Of a DNA stretch of 64,000 bases, positions 23,840 through 35,230 are shown in pieces. Each line of letters starts with the position of its first letter. Position 1 is the stretch's first letter. Both the position numbers and the translations under genes were made by a program. Source of the stretch: Muscardinus avellanarius (lineage: Eukaryota > Chordata > Mammalia > Rodentia > Gliridae); NCBI GenBank assembly GCA_963383645.1, contig OY726569.1, positions 27,420,554 to 27,484,553 of the forward strand, read 5' to 3'. A model generated the notes under the pieces. That model was given only the letters and a program-made list of their open reading frames with translations. It was not told the origin of the DNA and made no database searches.

Positions 23840-24340
23840 CCAAACTGTGTTGTGAGTTTGCTTAAGCTTTCAGAATTTAGAGGACAGGGCAGGACGGCAC
23901 CTGGGAGAACTTCATCACATCCACCTGGATCGCCACATCCCCCCATGCCTGACATATAAACTAAGCCCTAAAGATGGAAAGTTCCAACAAGTTAAATAAG
24001 ACTCCATGAGAAACCTATTCTCCAAGCCCTGGGCATGCTGTTTCTTCTGGAATTTGCCCTTCGCAAGGACAGCTGGATCTTCTGCGGGATCCGGAGAAGA
24101 TTCTGAGCTAATCTCTTGAATGCCGGACTAACTTGTTTGTTTACCTTGATTACTGATTTATGGTGATTACACTCCTTTCCTTTTTTTACCATTAACCCCA
24201 CTGGTGAAGGATATAAATTTTCTGAGTTCTTGTAATAAAGTGTCACTAGCTCAAGAAGCTTTTGTCCATGTCAGATTCTTTCCAGAAGCGCCGTAAATAG
24301 GAACTTAAAGAAATTTATTTCCTAGAAGGGAAAGAATCGC
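23840..24340 (+). repeat. LTR-like sequence, tentative
   Basis: Contains a TATA-like 'ggatataaattttctgag' (about 24,209) followed 25-30 bp later by AATAAAG (24,234-24,240), with U5-like sequence beyond. This is the promoter/poly(A) spacing of a retroviral LTR. Ends and target duplications were not resolved and no internal viral sequence was seen. It could instead be an unrelated promoter-like patch. Confidence 0.35.
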
Positions 24341-24409
24341 TGCAGATAAGCGGCTGCAGAACAGCACCCATATCCTCGCCCATCTTTTTCTGAGATTGTT
24401 CGATCGTGA

Positions 24410-25205
24410 GTGGAATTACGGCAATTTCAGCTGAGCGGATTGCGGCATGCAATCACTAAGGTAAAGGCCTCAATTCAAAGTATAAACATTCGATTAGACC
24501 ACCTGGAGAATAGAATCTTGCTCCTAGAAGACGATCAGTCCAAAAATGAATGCATAATTTATAACTTAGAAAAAAAATCAGACAGCAGGAATCTGACATT
24601 GAAGAAATATGGGCTCATTTTAAGAGAGGTAACCTAAGAATAATAGGAATAGAGGAGGGAAAAGAAGGTGAAACCAAAGGGATCAATAATATCTTCAAAG
24701 AAGTAATAGCAGAAAATTTTCCAAACATAGAGTAAGAGATCGATACACAGGTCCAGGAAACTTGTAGAACTCCCTTTAGACAGGATCAGAGAAGAGGTTC
24801 ACCATGCCAATAATTGTCAAAATGACCAATGTGGAAGCCAAGGACAGAATCTTAAAGGCAACAAAAACAAAAAGCCAACAGACATTCAGAGGCAAACCAA
24901 TTAGAATCACTCCAGATTTCTCAAACCAAGTCATGAAAGTCAGAAGGGCTTGGAGTAACATATTCCAAACTCTGAAAGAAAACAACTTCCAGCCAAAAAT
25001 TTCCTACCAAGCAAAACTATCTATGAAATTAGATGGGGAAATAAGAAGCTTCCATGACAAACAGAAACTGAAAGAATTTATGTCTTCAAAACCAGCGCTA
25101 GAGAAAATACTCAAAGAGATTAACTACAAAGAAGAAATAGATAATACACACCAGAACCAGAGAAACAAGATTTTCCATCCAGCAGACAGCTAAGCAAAGA
25201 AGAAT
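24410..25205 (+). pseudogene. Truncated L1 ORF1 copy, sense
   Basis: Related to the intact ORF1 at 4059-4976. It starts inside the coiled coil (VKASIQSINIRLDHLENRI), is frameshifted near 24,580-24,640, then reads on from about 24,804 to the ORF1 stop near 25,191. Matching continues for about 15 bp past the stop, then breaks off, so ORF2 is missing. The RRM and C-terminal parts are recognisable (YQAKLSM, FMSSKPALEKILKEIN). Confidence 0.8.
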
Positions 25206-25279
25206 ATATTCGTGTGTTTATTGGTTAAAATCTTTGGAGATTCATTATTTATTTTAGTCATTTACCTATTTCTAAATTG

Positions 25280-25960
25280 CATTGTTTACTTTTATTGTTG
25301 CTAATTTTTAGGATTTCTATTTGGAATATTAATATATCTTCAGATATAGCATTTGGGAATATTTTATCCCATTCTATCAGTAACTTTTAACTCTGTTTAT
25401 GTTCTCTTTGGATGTACTTTTTTATTTTTAGGAAGTTTTTTTATTGTGTTGTTGCCTGTGCCTTTGAAATCATATCCAAGAAATCCTTGCCAATTTCAAT
25501 GTTGTAAAGTGTTATGACCCAGGTTTTCTTCTAAAAGTTTATAGTCTTAAGATTTACATTTAGGACTTTTATGTATTTTGAGTTAATATTTGTACATGGT
25601 GTTAGGTAAGGGTACAATTTTATTCTTTTTCATGTAATTATTATTTTCAACAATATTTAGTGAAAGGATCATTATTTCCTTCACCAAATGTTCTTGGAAA
25701 CCTTGTCAAAAATAACTTGATCATATATGGAAGAATTTATTTCTAGGCTTTTTATTTTACTCCACTGGTTTATATATCTGCCTTTTTTAGCAGTACTACA
25801 CTGTTTCAATTAATGTAGCTTTATAAGGTTTGAAATCAGAAAATGTATATCTTCTAGCTTTGTTCTTTTTCAAGATTGTTTGGGTATTTAGAGTTTATAT
25901 TTCATGTTAGGATAGATTTTTTTCTGAAAAAAATGTAGGATAGTTTCACCTTAAAAAAAA
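25280..25960 (-). mobile_element. Old L1 ORF2 fragment, antisense
   Basis: The reverse complement of about 25,380-25,550 matches the old L1 piece at 1-171. The remainder resembles antisense L1 ORF2 ('tttactccactggtttatatatctgcc'). Confidence 0.65.
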
Positions 25961-26094
25961 GAGAAAAAAATCCTCTGGTAAGAAAGAAAGCAAAAAGAAA
26001 TATTGAAATGGTATCTCTAAGTCATCAAAAGCTTGATATTAGACAAATGAATCAGTTATGTGAGATTATCATTGTTAATTTTGGATAAATTGCT

Positions 26095-26262
26095 ATAATA
26101 TTAGATGTCAACCACTAAGACAAGCATGGGAAGGAGGGATGGGGAGGGAATGGTTTGGGATAGGGGCTTACTGGGCTATGTGTGCATGTATGTCTACACA
26201 AGTTTTTTATCCCAATATGATGTATGAATACAGTACACCAATAAAAAATAATAAATAAAAAA
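26095..26262 (+). mobile_element. L1 3' UTR fragment
   Basis: G-rich 'gggaaggagggatggggaggg', 'gtgtgcatgtatgtct' and an A-rich end (caataaaaaataataaa), shared with the L1 tails at 11.5 and 60.8 kb. Confidence 0.7.
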
Positions 26263-27000
26263 GAAAAGAAAATTCCAGATTAAACAGTCCATAAGTTTCA
26301 ATTGTGTTCACTTCCACATAAGCAATGGACTCTTGCTCCACTGCGTTCCGTCCACCAGGATGAGAACCGTCCCTGAGCCCAGCACATGCGTGCTGCAAAG
26401 CTACTTGCTCCTCAGGCACTTTAAAAAGTCAGTTCATGCTAGTTTGTCTCTTTTAGATGTTTGTCATGCCAGGTTTGCATTCGCACCTCAAACTGCAAGT
26501 TTCATCCACAGTCCATGATAAGTGCTAGTTAATGTGGAAAAGACATTACATTTGTGGGTAGAAGGCATGAGCACAAACTGTGTTCCAGTTGATGGCCATG
26601 GGTTGAACCAGGAAGCATTATGCCTAATTTATAATCGAACTTTATCATAGGTATGTGTATGTAGGAAAACACAGTATTATAGAGTTCAGTACTATCTTTG
26701 GTGTCAGTAGGGGTATTAGAACACATTCCCTGTGGATGAGTGTGTGTTTGGGGGCTCACTGTATTATTAAAATCTGGGTCAGATGAGGCTATGTGCAATT
26801 TTTAGGGAAACCAAGAGAGGGCACTGCGCTCCCTCTCAGTTGTGGTTTTGTAAACCTTTTCTTTTTGTAGTCACAAGGCTGACTGCTGCAGGGCAGAAAG
26901 GGACTCTTGCTCATGACTAAATAGTTTCTACAAGCTCCTGCTGGAGATTAGTCCTATATAACTTGGTGTGTCACAAGTAGCAAGCATGTGTCCTACCAAC
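26263..27000. other. Intergenic and V-gene promoter region
   Basis: No repeat recognised. The last few hundred bases should hold the TRAV18-like promoter but show no clear TATA box. Confidence 0.4.
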
Positions 27001-27448
27001 ATGCTCTCTGTCACCTGCTTAGTTCTCTTGATCTTATTAGTGTTTGGTAAGTAACATTTAATCCTAAGCATTTATGGTATTTCAATTTCTTACAATAATG
27101 ATGATCATTTGCCTTATTGCCAATATAACAAAATATTTCATTTATCTTTTCAGGGAGGAGCCATGGAGACTCAGTGACCCAGACAGAAGGCCTAGTCACT
27201 GTCACAGAGGGGACACCTGTGACCCTGAACTGCACTTACCAGACTACTTACTCGGCTCCTGTCCTTTTCTGGTATGTCCAATATCTGGATAAAGCTCCTC
27301 GGCTGCTCCTGAAGAGCTCAACAGACAACCAGAGGATGGAGAAGCAAGGCTTCCAGGCCACTCTTGTCAAGAGGGAGCGCTCCTTCCACCTGCAGAAATC
27401 CTCTGTCCAAACCTCAGACTCCGCTGTGTACTACTGCGCGGTGAGAGA
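27001..27448 (+). CDS. TRAV18: TRAV18-like T-cell receptor alpha V gene
   Basis: Leader exon 27,001-27,046 (MLSVTCLVLLILLVFG, donor gtaagt); V exon 27,154-27,448 after acceptor tttcag. Mature start GDSVTQTEGLVTVTEG; first Cys in LNCTYQTTY; conserved Trp in LFWYVQYLDKAPRLLLKSS; framework 3 GFQATLVK and SFHLQKSSVQ; second Cys in [12 protein letters not shown]. All canonical Ig-V positions are present without stop or frameshift. The first framework and the YLxKxPxLLLKSS stretch match human TRAV18 as I remember it. It is a germline segment that joins to a J segment outside the window to make a TCR alpha chain. Predicted functional. Confidence 0.88.
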
Positions 27449-27486
27449 CACAGTGAGAGCAACTGCAGGGGAGCTGAGCGCAAACC
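27449..27486 (+). other. RSS of the TRAV18-like gene, 22-bp spacer
   Basis: Consensus heptamer cacagtg (27,449-27,455), 22-bp spacer, nonamer gcgcaaacc (27,478-27,486). The best nonamer alignment needs 22 rather than 23 bp. Confidence 0.8.
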
Positions 27487-28703
27487 AGAGGGCAGAGGCT
27501 GAGGGGAGCCCTGCGATTGGAGGCTGTGTTCTTTCCCCAGACAGGGTTCAGTTTCCTACAGAACATGAGCCAATCCCAGACTAAATGCCTAGAGATCTAG
27601 GAGGTCATAGATTTCTCCGAGGTAGGAAGAGATAGATGCCATTGTTATGGAAAACTCAAGTTTTCATCTCCAGAAAGGCCAGTGCTCCATCAGAAAGACT
27701 TCTCTCTCCTTCAGAAGAGAGAGGTTTCTCATAGGAAACCTTTCTGGGAAAATCCTGAAATTGAATCATTCTCTACTAATATATCTTATGTACTTTGGAG
27801 TTTAAAATTTTCTGGGATTTTGTATTCTTCATGCAAATATTTATGAACCAAACAACGGACCTAGAACTGGTCTTTATTACCTTGCTTAGGTCTCTACAAC
27901 AGACTTAACAAACTGGCCATTGACTGTGGGTAGTACTTTGCGGGCTCTGTACCAGAATAGGATGAAGTGAGGAACGTGCCCTTGAGTTTCCATTCCTGTT
28001 CTCAAGAGGTGGGAGAAGAGAGGCAAGAACGCCAAACTCCCAGAGAGAAAATTCAGCTCTTCTCTTAAGGCTTACAGAGTTAAGATTGGGTATTTAAATC
28101 ACTGCTTGTCTCTGGCTAGGGAGTAGAGCATTGTGTTAGGGATGTTTTAGATGACAAGTTGTTATCTGCAGTTTTGCAGGGGCAGCAGAGATTGCTGTCT
28201 TCAGCTCCCCCCTTCTGGCAGTGTTCCACCCTCAAGGAAAGCAAGCAAAAGAAAGAGTAAAACAGAAGGACATAGCTCAGATAGCGAGGGGGCATTGAAG
28301 TCACTGTCTTCAGTGCTTTCAACAAAGGCAGTTTTCTGCCAAAGAAGAAAGAAGTATAAATCCTTAAGCCAATATTTTATGGACTTACAACAGCACTTAG
28401 CATTTGTCACCGCACACACAAAAAACCTTGAAATGTAATGAAATCTTATGCCACATGGCAACTTGATAGGCATTTCTCCCAATTTGATTATATTCTTAAA
28501 AATTACATTTTATCATCTTAATGCCAACTGAATAAAACTTCTGTTTTCTAGGAGTAAACACTGCATTTTTCTTCTTTTATAGAAATATGGCAAGTATATT
28601 TTTTATAAAGAGCCAGTTAAGAAGTATGGAGTCTATTCTCAGAACAGAAAAAATAAAATTAACAAAAAAATGGAGTAAAAATACAGAAAAAGTACTATAG
28701 TGA
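27487..28703. other. Intergenic, nothing recognised
   Basis: Small frames in 28,116-28,482 overlap on both strands and look like chance. Confidence 0.45.
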
Positions 28704-29846
28704 AAAATATAGGAGTCAGATTCCGGCAGCAGCTGCGGCGGCTCTCATCTTCCCTGACTCTCCCTGCTGTCTTCCTTTCGCTTCCAGAAATATGGCCTCT
28801 GGGGTGGCCGTCTCTGATGGCATCATCAAGGTGTTCAATGACATGAAAGTGTACAAGTCATCAACACCAGAGGAAGTGAAGAAACCCAAGAAGGTCTTGT
28901 TCTCCTCCTGAGTGAGGACAAGAAGAACATCATCTTGGAGGAGGGGAAAGAAATCCTGGTGAGTGATGTGGGCCAGACTGTGGACTACCCCTACGCCAAC
29001 TTTGTCAAGATGCTGCCAGACAAGGACTGCCGCTATGCCCTGTAGGACGCAACCTATGAGACCAAGGAAAGCAAGAAGGAGGACCTGGTGTTTATCTTCT
29101 GGGCCCCTGAGTGTGCACCCCTGAAGAGCAAAGTGATCTATGCCAGTTCCAAGGACGCCATCAAGAAGAAGCTGACAAGGATCAGGCATGAATTACAAGC
29201 AAACTGCTATGAGGAGGTCAAGGACCGCTGCACCTGGCAGAGAGGCTGGGGCAGTGCCATCATCTCCCTGGAGGACAAGCCTTTGTGAGCCCCCTCCAGC
29301 CCCCTGCCTGGAGCATCTGGCAGCCCCAGACCTGCCCTTGGGGGTTGCAGGCTGCCTCCATCCTGCCAGACTGGAGGGGCTGGGGGGATCCCAGCAGGAG
29401 AAGGGCAATCCCTTCACTCCAGCTGCCAAACAGCCCCCCACCCTGCCCCCAGCCCTCCCTTCTCTCATTCTTGATGGTTCTGGCCTTCTCAAGCTGCTTT
29501 TTACAGTCTAATTTCTCTTGGGTTGAAGCAGACCAAGTTCCCCCCAGGCACCCAGTTTGGCGGAGGTTGCATTTTTTTAATGACACTCCTACTTCCCACC
29601 TATCCCTCTTCCATCCCATGCTGCCAACTTCTAACCACAATAGAGACTCTGTGCTTGTCTATTTAGTTCTGTGTATAAATGGAATATTGTGGAGATGACC
29701 TCTCCTTGTGCTGGCTGGTTCTCTTCTCCTTTCCCTTGGTCTTGACCATTCATGGAAATAGGACCAGTAAAGGGATCTTCAATTATTTTTTTTAAAAAAG
29801 GACAATAAAAAGCCTTGTTAATAGGAAAAAAAAAAGCAAAATATAG
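28704..29846 (+). pseudogene. CFL1: Processed cofilin-1 pseudogene
   Basis: Intronless copy of a cofilin-1 mRNA. It has 5' UTR, a coding-equivalent region 28,792-29,288 (starts [54 protein letters not shown] and [15 protein letters not shown] are legible), a long 3' UTR, AATAAA (29,804) and an A-run (about 29,826-29,835). A possible 9-bp duplication aaaatatag flanks it (28,704-28,712 and 29,838-29,846). It is dead: a frameshift around 28,890-28,900 leads to TGA at 28,909, and a Tyr codon has become TAG at 29,043. The parent protein severs and depolymerises actin filaments; this copy cannot encode it. Confidence 0.92.
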
Positions 29847-30099
29847 TATATATTGTCTATGTGAAAAATGTGTAGTAAAATAATTTGTAATTTTCTGAGT
29901 TCTATAATGTTTGTGGTTATTTTATTTCTCATTCTAAAAATTGTTCTTTGCCTATTTTCATTCATACTTTTGTCATTCTGTGAATTAAAAATAAAAGTTT
30001 TCAGACCTTACAGAACATAAATCCTCCTGTGCATATGGCAGTAAAGAACGCCTGTGAAGTCCAGGAAACACGTGAACTTCTTCAGAGCGCTCATTGGGC

Positions 30100-30273
30100 C
30101 CCTGGAAGGCGCTGTTGCCTAATCAGGAAACAGCTTTTCTGTATGTTAAAGTAAACTCAGGAGCTAAAGGCTTCAAGGCTGAGTTTACAAAGAATGCAGA
30201 CTCCTTCCGCCTGGGGAAACCCTCTGGTCACTGGACAACACAGCTGTGCACTTGTGCCCTGAGTCACACAGTG
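30100..30273 (+). pseudogene. 3' fragment of a TRAV V gene (TRAV8/3/16 type)
   Basis: Only framework 3 is readable: KGFKAEFTKNADSFRLGKPS, close to the GFEAEF..SFHL..PS block of TRAV8/TRAV3-like genes. The YxC end is frameshifted, with CALS still visible just before cacagtg (heptamer at about 30,268). A matching nonamer at 23 bp was not found. The leader, first Cys and the Trp region are absent. Confidence 0.65.
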
Positions 30274-30280
30274 CAGAGCT

Positions 30281-31040
30281 GAAGGCAGCCACCTGAGTCC
30301 TGCAGGGAAGGAGCCAGGAGCTCAGCGGGGGGAACTTCAGGAAAAGGAGCCTTCTGTAAAGAGCACAGAGACAGTCATGTCTTGGGAAGGGCCTGGCTCC
30401 TGTAGAGAGCTGGATGGCCTTTGTTTGTTTGCCATTTTGTAGGGGAAGGACCCTGGTTTCTGAAGGGCAGCATCTCTATCCTAGAGGGCAGGATTCTAGA
30501 GGGAACTGGGCTGCAGGATTCTCAACACACAGGAGGAAGCTACCTGCTCCCAGGTCAGTTGAGACAGTGATGCTGAGATGGCTTGAGGTCTGAGTGAGGT
30601 AGTGTAAGGCAAGTTAGAGATTTGCTCTCATCACCAGTCTCCTCTCTCAACCCAGGACAGCTGTTCTTCTTTTTTTCAAACTGCATTATCTACAAATTAT
30701 TTTATTCAGTCTCTTATCTTTAGCTGACTGAATTCCTCCAATAAAGAAGAAGTTAGCTCACCCACTAAAGTATTTGCAGTTGGGGAACTTAATTGAAGCT
30801 GGTGTTTAAGGATATGCACAAGGCAATATTTCCAAACAAATGGCAGGAAGTACTAGGGAAAGAAAATGACCTTCTTTATAAAAATGGCCTTTATAAAAGA
30901 CATTATGAACTAAAAACAAAGTGGAAACTTGAGGTTGGTTGTTCTATGAATGGCCTGACTTTCTTTTTTCAGACTCACACAAGTTACAACTCCCTTTTTA
31001 TCCTCTATATATGTGCATAGAGGAGAAAAAAATTATATAT
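30281..31040. other. Intergenic, nothing recognised
   Basis: No supported feature. Confidence 0.45.
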
Positions 31041-31046
31041 ATTTTA

Positions 31047-31125
31047 TAATTTGTCCTGTGGATGGAACCCAGGGCCTCACACATGTTAAGCACATGCTCT
31101 ACCACTGCGCTGCATCCCCACTCCC
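31047..31125 (-). mobile_element. ID-like SINE fragment
   Basis: Reads 'tggatggaacccagggcctc...ctctaccactgcgctgcatcccc', the reverse complement of the tRNA-like ID core. Confidence 0.7.
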
Positions 31126-31365
31126 TTCCCATTCTAAGTAAATTTCTCTAATACCCATTGAGTAGCCAATAGCAATTAGTGATTTCTGAATCAACTTTTC
31201 TTATTTTCTTGCACTGTTCCTCACAGTGTCGGTAGTAAGCATTTGCACCCTTCTTTAACAGACCATCTGATATTTAGTGTCTGTAGATAGCTTCACTTTT
31301 TACTTAGTGAACATGCAAGGGTCCTCATTTTTCTCATTATCTGCAACTATATCAACAATGAATAA

Positions 31366-31436
31366 TCCTGCAGTGCTGGGGATTGAACCTCGAGCCTCAT
31401 GCATGCTGGACAAGCACACTACCACTGAGCTACACC
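31366..31436 (-). mobile_element. ID-like SINE fragment
   Basis: 'gtgctggggattgaacctcg' to 'taccactgagctacacctc': antisense ID core with the split Pol III promoter motif. Confidence 0.7.
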
Positions 31437-31635
31437 TCACCTCAGAGAATTATTGTTCATCAGAGTTTACATGAAAAATTATTTTCATGTAAACTTTCCA
31501 AAATAGTTCTCTTTAAAGACATTTCAAATAATCAATTAAAGTTGCAAAACAAGATGCAATAGCTAATCACACTATAAACAAAATATGCTCAATAAAAGAA
31601 AAAATATTTGAAATAAAATTATATGTTTATATTTT

Positions 31636-31845
31636 TATTTTTTGTTGTACTGTGAATTAAGCCCAGGGGCATTATACCTCCAAGCTACATCCAGAGTTCA
31701 TTTTATTTTTAGTTTCAAAACAGGGTCTTGCTAGGTTGCCGAGAGTCTGCCTACATTGCTGAAGCTGTCATTGAACTTGAGATCCTTCTATTTAAGTCTC
31801 CAAGTACTAGGATTACAGGCATGTACCTCCACGCCTGGCTAAAAA
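31636..31845 (-). mobile_element. Older, diverged B1-dID SINE
   Basis: Same plan as the younger copies (ID-like tail, 'gaaacagggt' linker, B1-like head) but with many substitutions. Confidence 0.7.
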
Positions 31846-31860
31846 TTATATTTTTATAAA

Positions 31861-33148
31861 AGTAAAACTATTTACATTTTTTATTCTTATATCTGTCTAG
31901 TTCCTGAAGTAAATAACCAACATCAGCCTGTCTGTAGATTCAATGTGTAAACACATAAAACTTAAAAGCAAGACTGTGTAATGTTGCAAAGTTTCAGCCA
32001 TCAGGAGCAACTGCTGCTTACGCTGGGCTGATTTGTGAGTCCCTTCAGGACAGCAGGTGAGCGCAGAAGAGAAGAAGGCAGAGATCCTAGCACCCTGGGA
32101 AGGGTGCTTCACTGTGCAACAATCTGTCCCAGGCATATCTTCTGAGAGGGAAGGGTGCGCTGGCTAATCTTTTCTTCTCTTTCCTATAAATCCTTAGATT
32201 CCAAATTAGGAGCCCCCGAATTTTCTGGTATTCGTGTGTGGTTTCCAGAACAAGGGTCTGGTATGTGAAGGCACATTTTTCTTGATCCTGAAGGTTTCAG
32301 GATGGGGTTTGATAAGGCTCTGAATGGCGTCCACACAACAGTGACAGAATTCTTTAGAGCTCCTTTTTTCATGGGGAGGTGTTTTTGATTTGCTGGCCCT
32401 CTATGACATGGGGTTCTGGGCAGGGCCTCTTGCCTGAGTGGAAGAGTCATGCTGTGCTCATAAGTGCTCCTCTTCTGTGTTCTCTGTATTTAAATAGAGG
32501 GTCGATTTCAAGATATCGTCCTTATAATATTTCCACAAATGTTATTTCATAAGAGTCCCAATCTGCATATTTGATATATTCCAACAATAAGAATTCATTA
32601 ATTATGTACTTCATAACAGTTATTCATAAGAATTCATTTTGTACTTTATAACATAGATATCACAGTTTATAACAAGAACACTGAAGTCCTTATTACTTCA
32701 TGTGACTGGGCTGACTTTCACCACGGAAATTAATTCGCAGGCCAGTTAGATCCCTAGTCAGAACCCAGGCCTGTGTGCAGGGTTCACCTGTGGACTCTCT
32801 TCTGTGTGGCTCCTGGGCTCTAGGGCAGGGGAGGCAGTTCTCCTTTGGGGAGCCCTCTCCTCCCTCCTCCCAGCCCTCTAGCACCCCCACACTTCCAGGA
32901 TCAGCAGAGAGTTCCTCAGCTAATGGAGCAGTGTCCTTCCTCGGTGCCCCTCGCCCACCTGCTCCACCCAGACCCCCCAGAGCCTGGGGCCTGTGGGAGG
33001 GGCTTCCTGCACAAAGGCTGGGGGCCCTCAGCTCAGGAGCAGGGCAAGGGGCAGAGCTCACGGGCCGCGGGGGAGGGGCAGCTCCTGAGCCCAGTCCTCA
33101 CCCCCAGTGCCCAGGTCTGGCTGGAGAGTCCTCTACCCCAGGGAGGCC
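31861..33148. other. Intergenic; GC-rich V-gene upstream region at the end
   Basis: Nothing recognised to about 32,700. 32,800-33,148 is GC-rich and leads into TRAV22. The frames there on both strands are GC-driven and not supported. Confidence 0.45.
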
Positions 33149-33652
33149 ATGGAGAGGCTGCTGGGCGCTGTGCTGGGGCTCCTGTGCAGCCGGCTCTGCT
33201 GTGAGTTGGACTCCCTTGACTCGGGGCTCTCAGGGTGCCTGGCTGCAGCGCGGAGGGTGAGGGAGGCAGAGGAGCTCAGGGACTGGACTGTCCACCTCCT
33301 CCTGATGGCGGGCAGCTCCAGGGCGGGTGGGTGTGGCAGTGACCCTCGCCATGACTGTGCGTGTCCTCCTCAGGTGTGCGAGGGCAGCAGGTGGAGCAGA
33401 GTCCTCCAGCCCTGATCCTCCCGGAAGGAGCCAATTGCACGATGTGGTGCAACTTTTCTGCCGGTGTGACAAATGTGCAGTGGTTTCGCCAAGATCCTGG
33501 GGGTCAGCTCGTCAACCTGTTTTACAATCCTTCTGGGACGAAGCACAAGGGAAGACTGACGTCCACGACAGTCATTATAGAGCGCCGCAGCTCCTTGAGC
33601 GTTTCCTCTGTACAGACCACAGACTCCGCCGTTTATTTCTGCGCTGTGGATG
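33149..33652 (+). CDS. TRAV22: TRAV22-like T-cell receptor alpha V gene
   Basis: Leader exon 33,149-33,200 (MERLLGAVLGLLCSRLC, donor gtgagt); 173-bp intron; V exon 33,374-33,652. Mature chain begins near GQQVEQSPPALILPEGAN; first Cys in MWCNF; VQWFRQDPGGQLVNLFYNPS carries the conserved Trp; framework 3 TDSAVYFCAVD carries the second Cys. Leader, QSPPxLILxEGAN and FYxPSGTK match human TRAV22 as I recall it. The frame is open and an RSS follows directly, so it should be functional. Odd point: an additional Cys in framework 1 (NCTMWC, where human has Ser) could perturb the disulphide. Confidence 0.9.
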
Positions 33653-33691
33653 CACAGTGCTCCCCAGGCGCCTGCAGCTGCTGCACAAACC
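33653..33691 (+). other. 23-RSS of the TRAV22-like gene
   Basis: Heptamer cacagtg (33,653-33,659), 23-bp spacer, nonamer gcacaaacc (33,683-33,691; 7 of 9 to consensus). Confidence 0.88.
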
Positions 33692-34490
33692 CTCAGCCAG
33701 GCCCAGAGCTGCTTCTAATCTTCCCCGCGAGCCTCCGGAGGCCCCAGGGCGACAGCTTTTTTGCCCAGTTCTGTGCTTTTTTATTACAATGGCAGTTTTA
33801 GGCACAGGGACCTTTGTCCCCGCAGGTTTGGGACTTTGGTCTTTATCTTCATTTCCTAGTATGCACTCTTGAAATTAAAGTTTCCAAACTCCTCTTTATA
33901 GTAAACAATTTAAGGTGCTGGGTATATAGCTCAGTGGTAGAGGTTCCCTGAGTTCAAACACCATAAAGACAAGAAACTTGTGATGAAAACTCGCGAAACA
34001 CCACCGAATTTGCAGTCTAGCAAGTCCAGTGACAAAGGGACATCTTAAAAAAAAAAAAAAAAACAGTTGAAAATAAGTATTAATTGTGCAAAAGTAAAAA
34101 TCTCCTTTCTCAAAAAGCTTGCTACTTTCTCAAAAATTTTTCTTTTTAAAAATTGTTCTCAAGCCACAGGACAGTGGACTGTATGTTAACAGAACTGGAA
34201 AGTGAAAGGATTTCTCAGCTGATAGATCTGAACGCTCAGCACTATTTCCTGAGACAATTTCTTTTTTTTTTATTGAATTGTCTTCCATAGTTATAGAAAA
34301 TTAACTGAATATGTGTGTGCAAACCTATTTCTGTAATATTTGCTTATTTTTTACATCAATGCAATATCTATATTGATCTACATGTCTTATTGTCAGTAAT
34401 GCCAAACTGTTTGATTTTTTGGAAGTAAGTCTTGGTAGGTAGGGTCTCCAGAAAAAAAAAAAAAAAAAAAAAACTTTAAAAAAAACTGTT
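33692..34490. other. Intergenic; ID core at 33,915-33,965
   Basis: 'ggtgctgggtatatagctcagtggtagagg' is a sense ID-type tRNA-like core. Poly(A) and poly(T) runs lie at 34,048 and 34,262. Nothing else recognised. Confidence 0.6.
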
Positions 34491-34491
34491 T

Positions 34492-34725
34492 TGAGCCGGG
34501 CGTCGTGCCACACGCTTGTAATCCCTGTATTTGGGAGGCTGAGACTGGAAGATTGCAGTTTGAGGACAGCCCCAGCTATTATTAGTGTGGCCCTTTACAA
34601 CTCAGCGAGACCCTGTTTCAAAATAAAGAATAAAAAATAAAAAATAGGGCTGGGGGTGTAGCTTGGAGGTAGAATGCCCCTGGGTTCCACCCCCAGACCT
34701 GCAAAAAAAAAAAAAAAAAAAAAGT
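34492..34725 (+). mobile_element. B1-dID-type SINE
   Basis: Starts gccgggcgtcgtgcc, has the linker 'caaaataaagaataaaaaat', then the ID-like tail (gctgggggtgtagcttggagg) and an A-run. It is flanked by 'gttttga' on both sides. Confidence 0.88.
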
Positions 34726-34835
34726 TTTGATTATTTATAAATTGCAACAAAAGAGTCTGCTGCAATTCTGAGGGACGTTGAATTGAATTTATAGCAAACT
34801 TTGGGAACTTAAAGCTATTGGATATTCTTCTGTTT

Positions 34836-35043
34836 TGTGGTACTGGGTTTGAGCCCAGGGGCATTCTACCTCTGATCTACACCCCCAGCTCCATTTTATT
34901 TTTAATTTGAAACAGGGCACAGGGTGTTGCTAGGCTGATGAAGGTCCCACTACTTGCTGAGGTGGTCCTCAAACTTGTGAGTCCCCTGTCTCAGCCTCCT
35001 CCCAAGTATTAGTACTACAGGTGTGCATCACCATGCCCAGCTT
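34836..35043 (-). mobile_element. B1-dID-type SINE
   Basis: ID-like tail (tgagcccaggggcattctac), linker 'tttgaaacagggc' and B1-like head in reverse, ending at about 35,043. Confidence 0.85.
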
Positions 35044-35230
35044 GACTGAGTCTTATAATTTACATATATGACAGATCTAACGATTAGTATTTCCTTAATT
35101 TTTATCACTATTGCTTTAAACTTTTCTGTAAAATATCTTGAAAATGTTTCAAAAATAAAAAAGATAAGGCACCAACTAGGAGACTATTTGCAATACATGT
35201 ATATGAGTTTTTATAGCTTTTATAGAGATT

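Noticed and set aside
28151..28482. Basic frames on both strands between TRAV18 and the cofilin pseudogene.
   Set aside because: They overlap each other, have no family resemblance and no transcript signals.
29187..29698. Frames over 100 codons on both strands.
   Set aside because: They fall in the 3' UTR of the cofilin pseudogene.
32693..33260. Overlapping frames of more than 100 codons on both strands upstream of TRAV22.
   Set aside because: GC-rich composition without stops; no recognisable domain and no conservation evidence.
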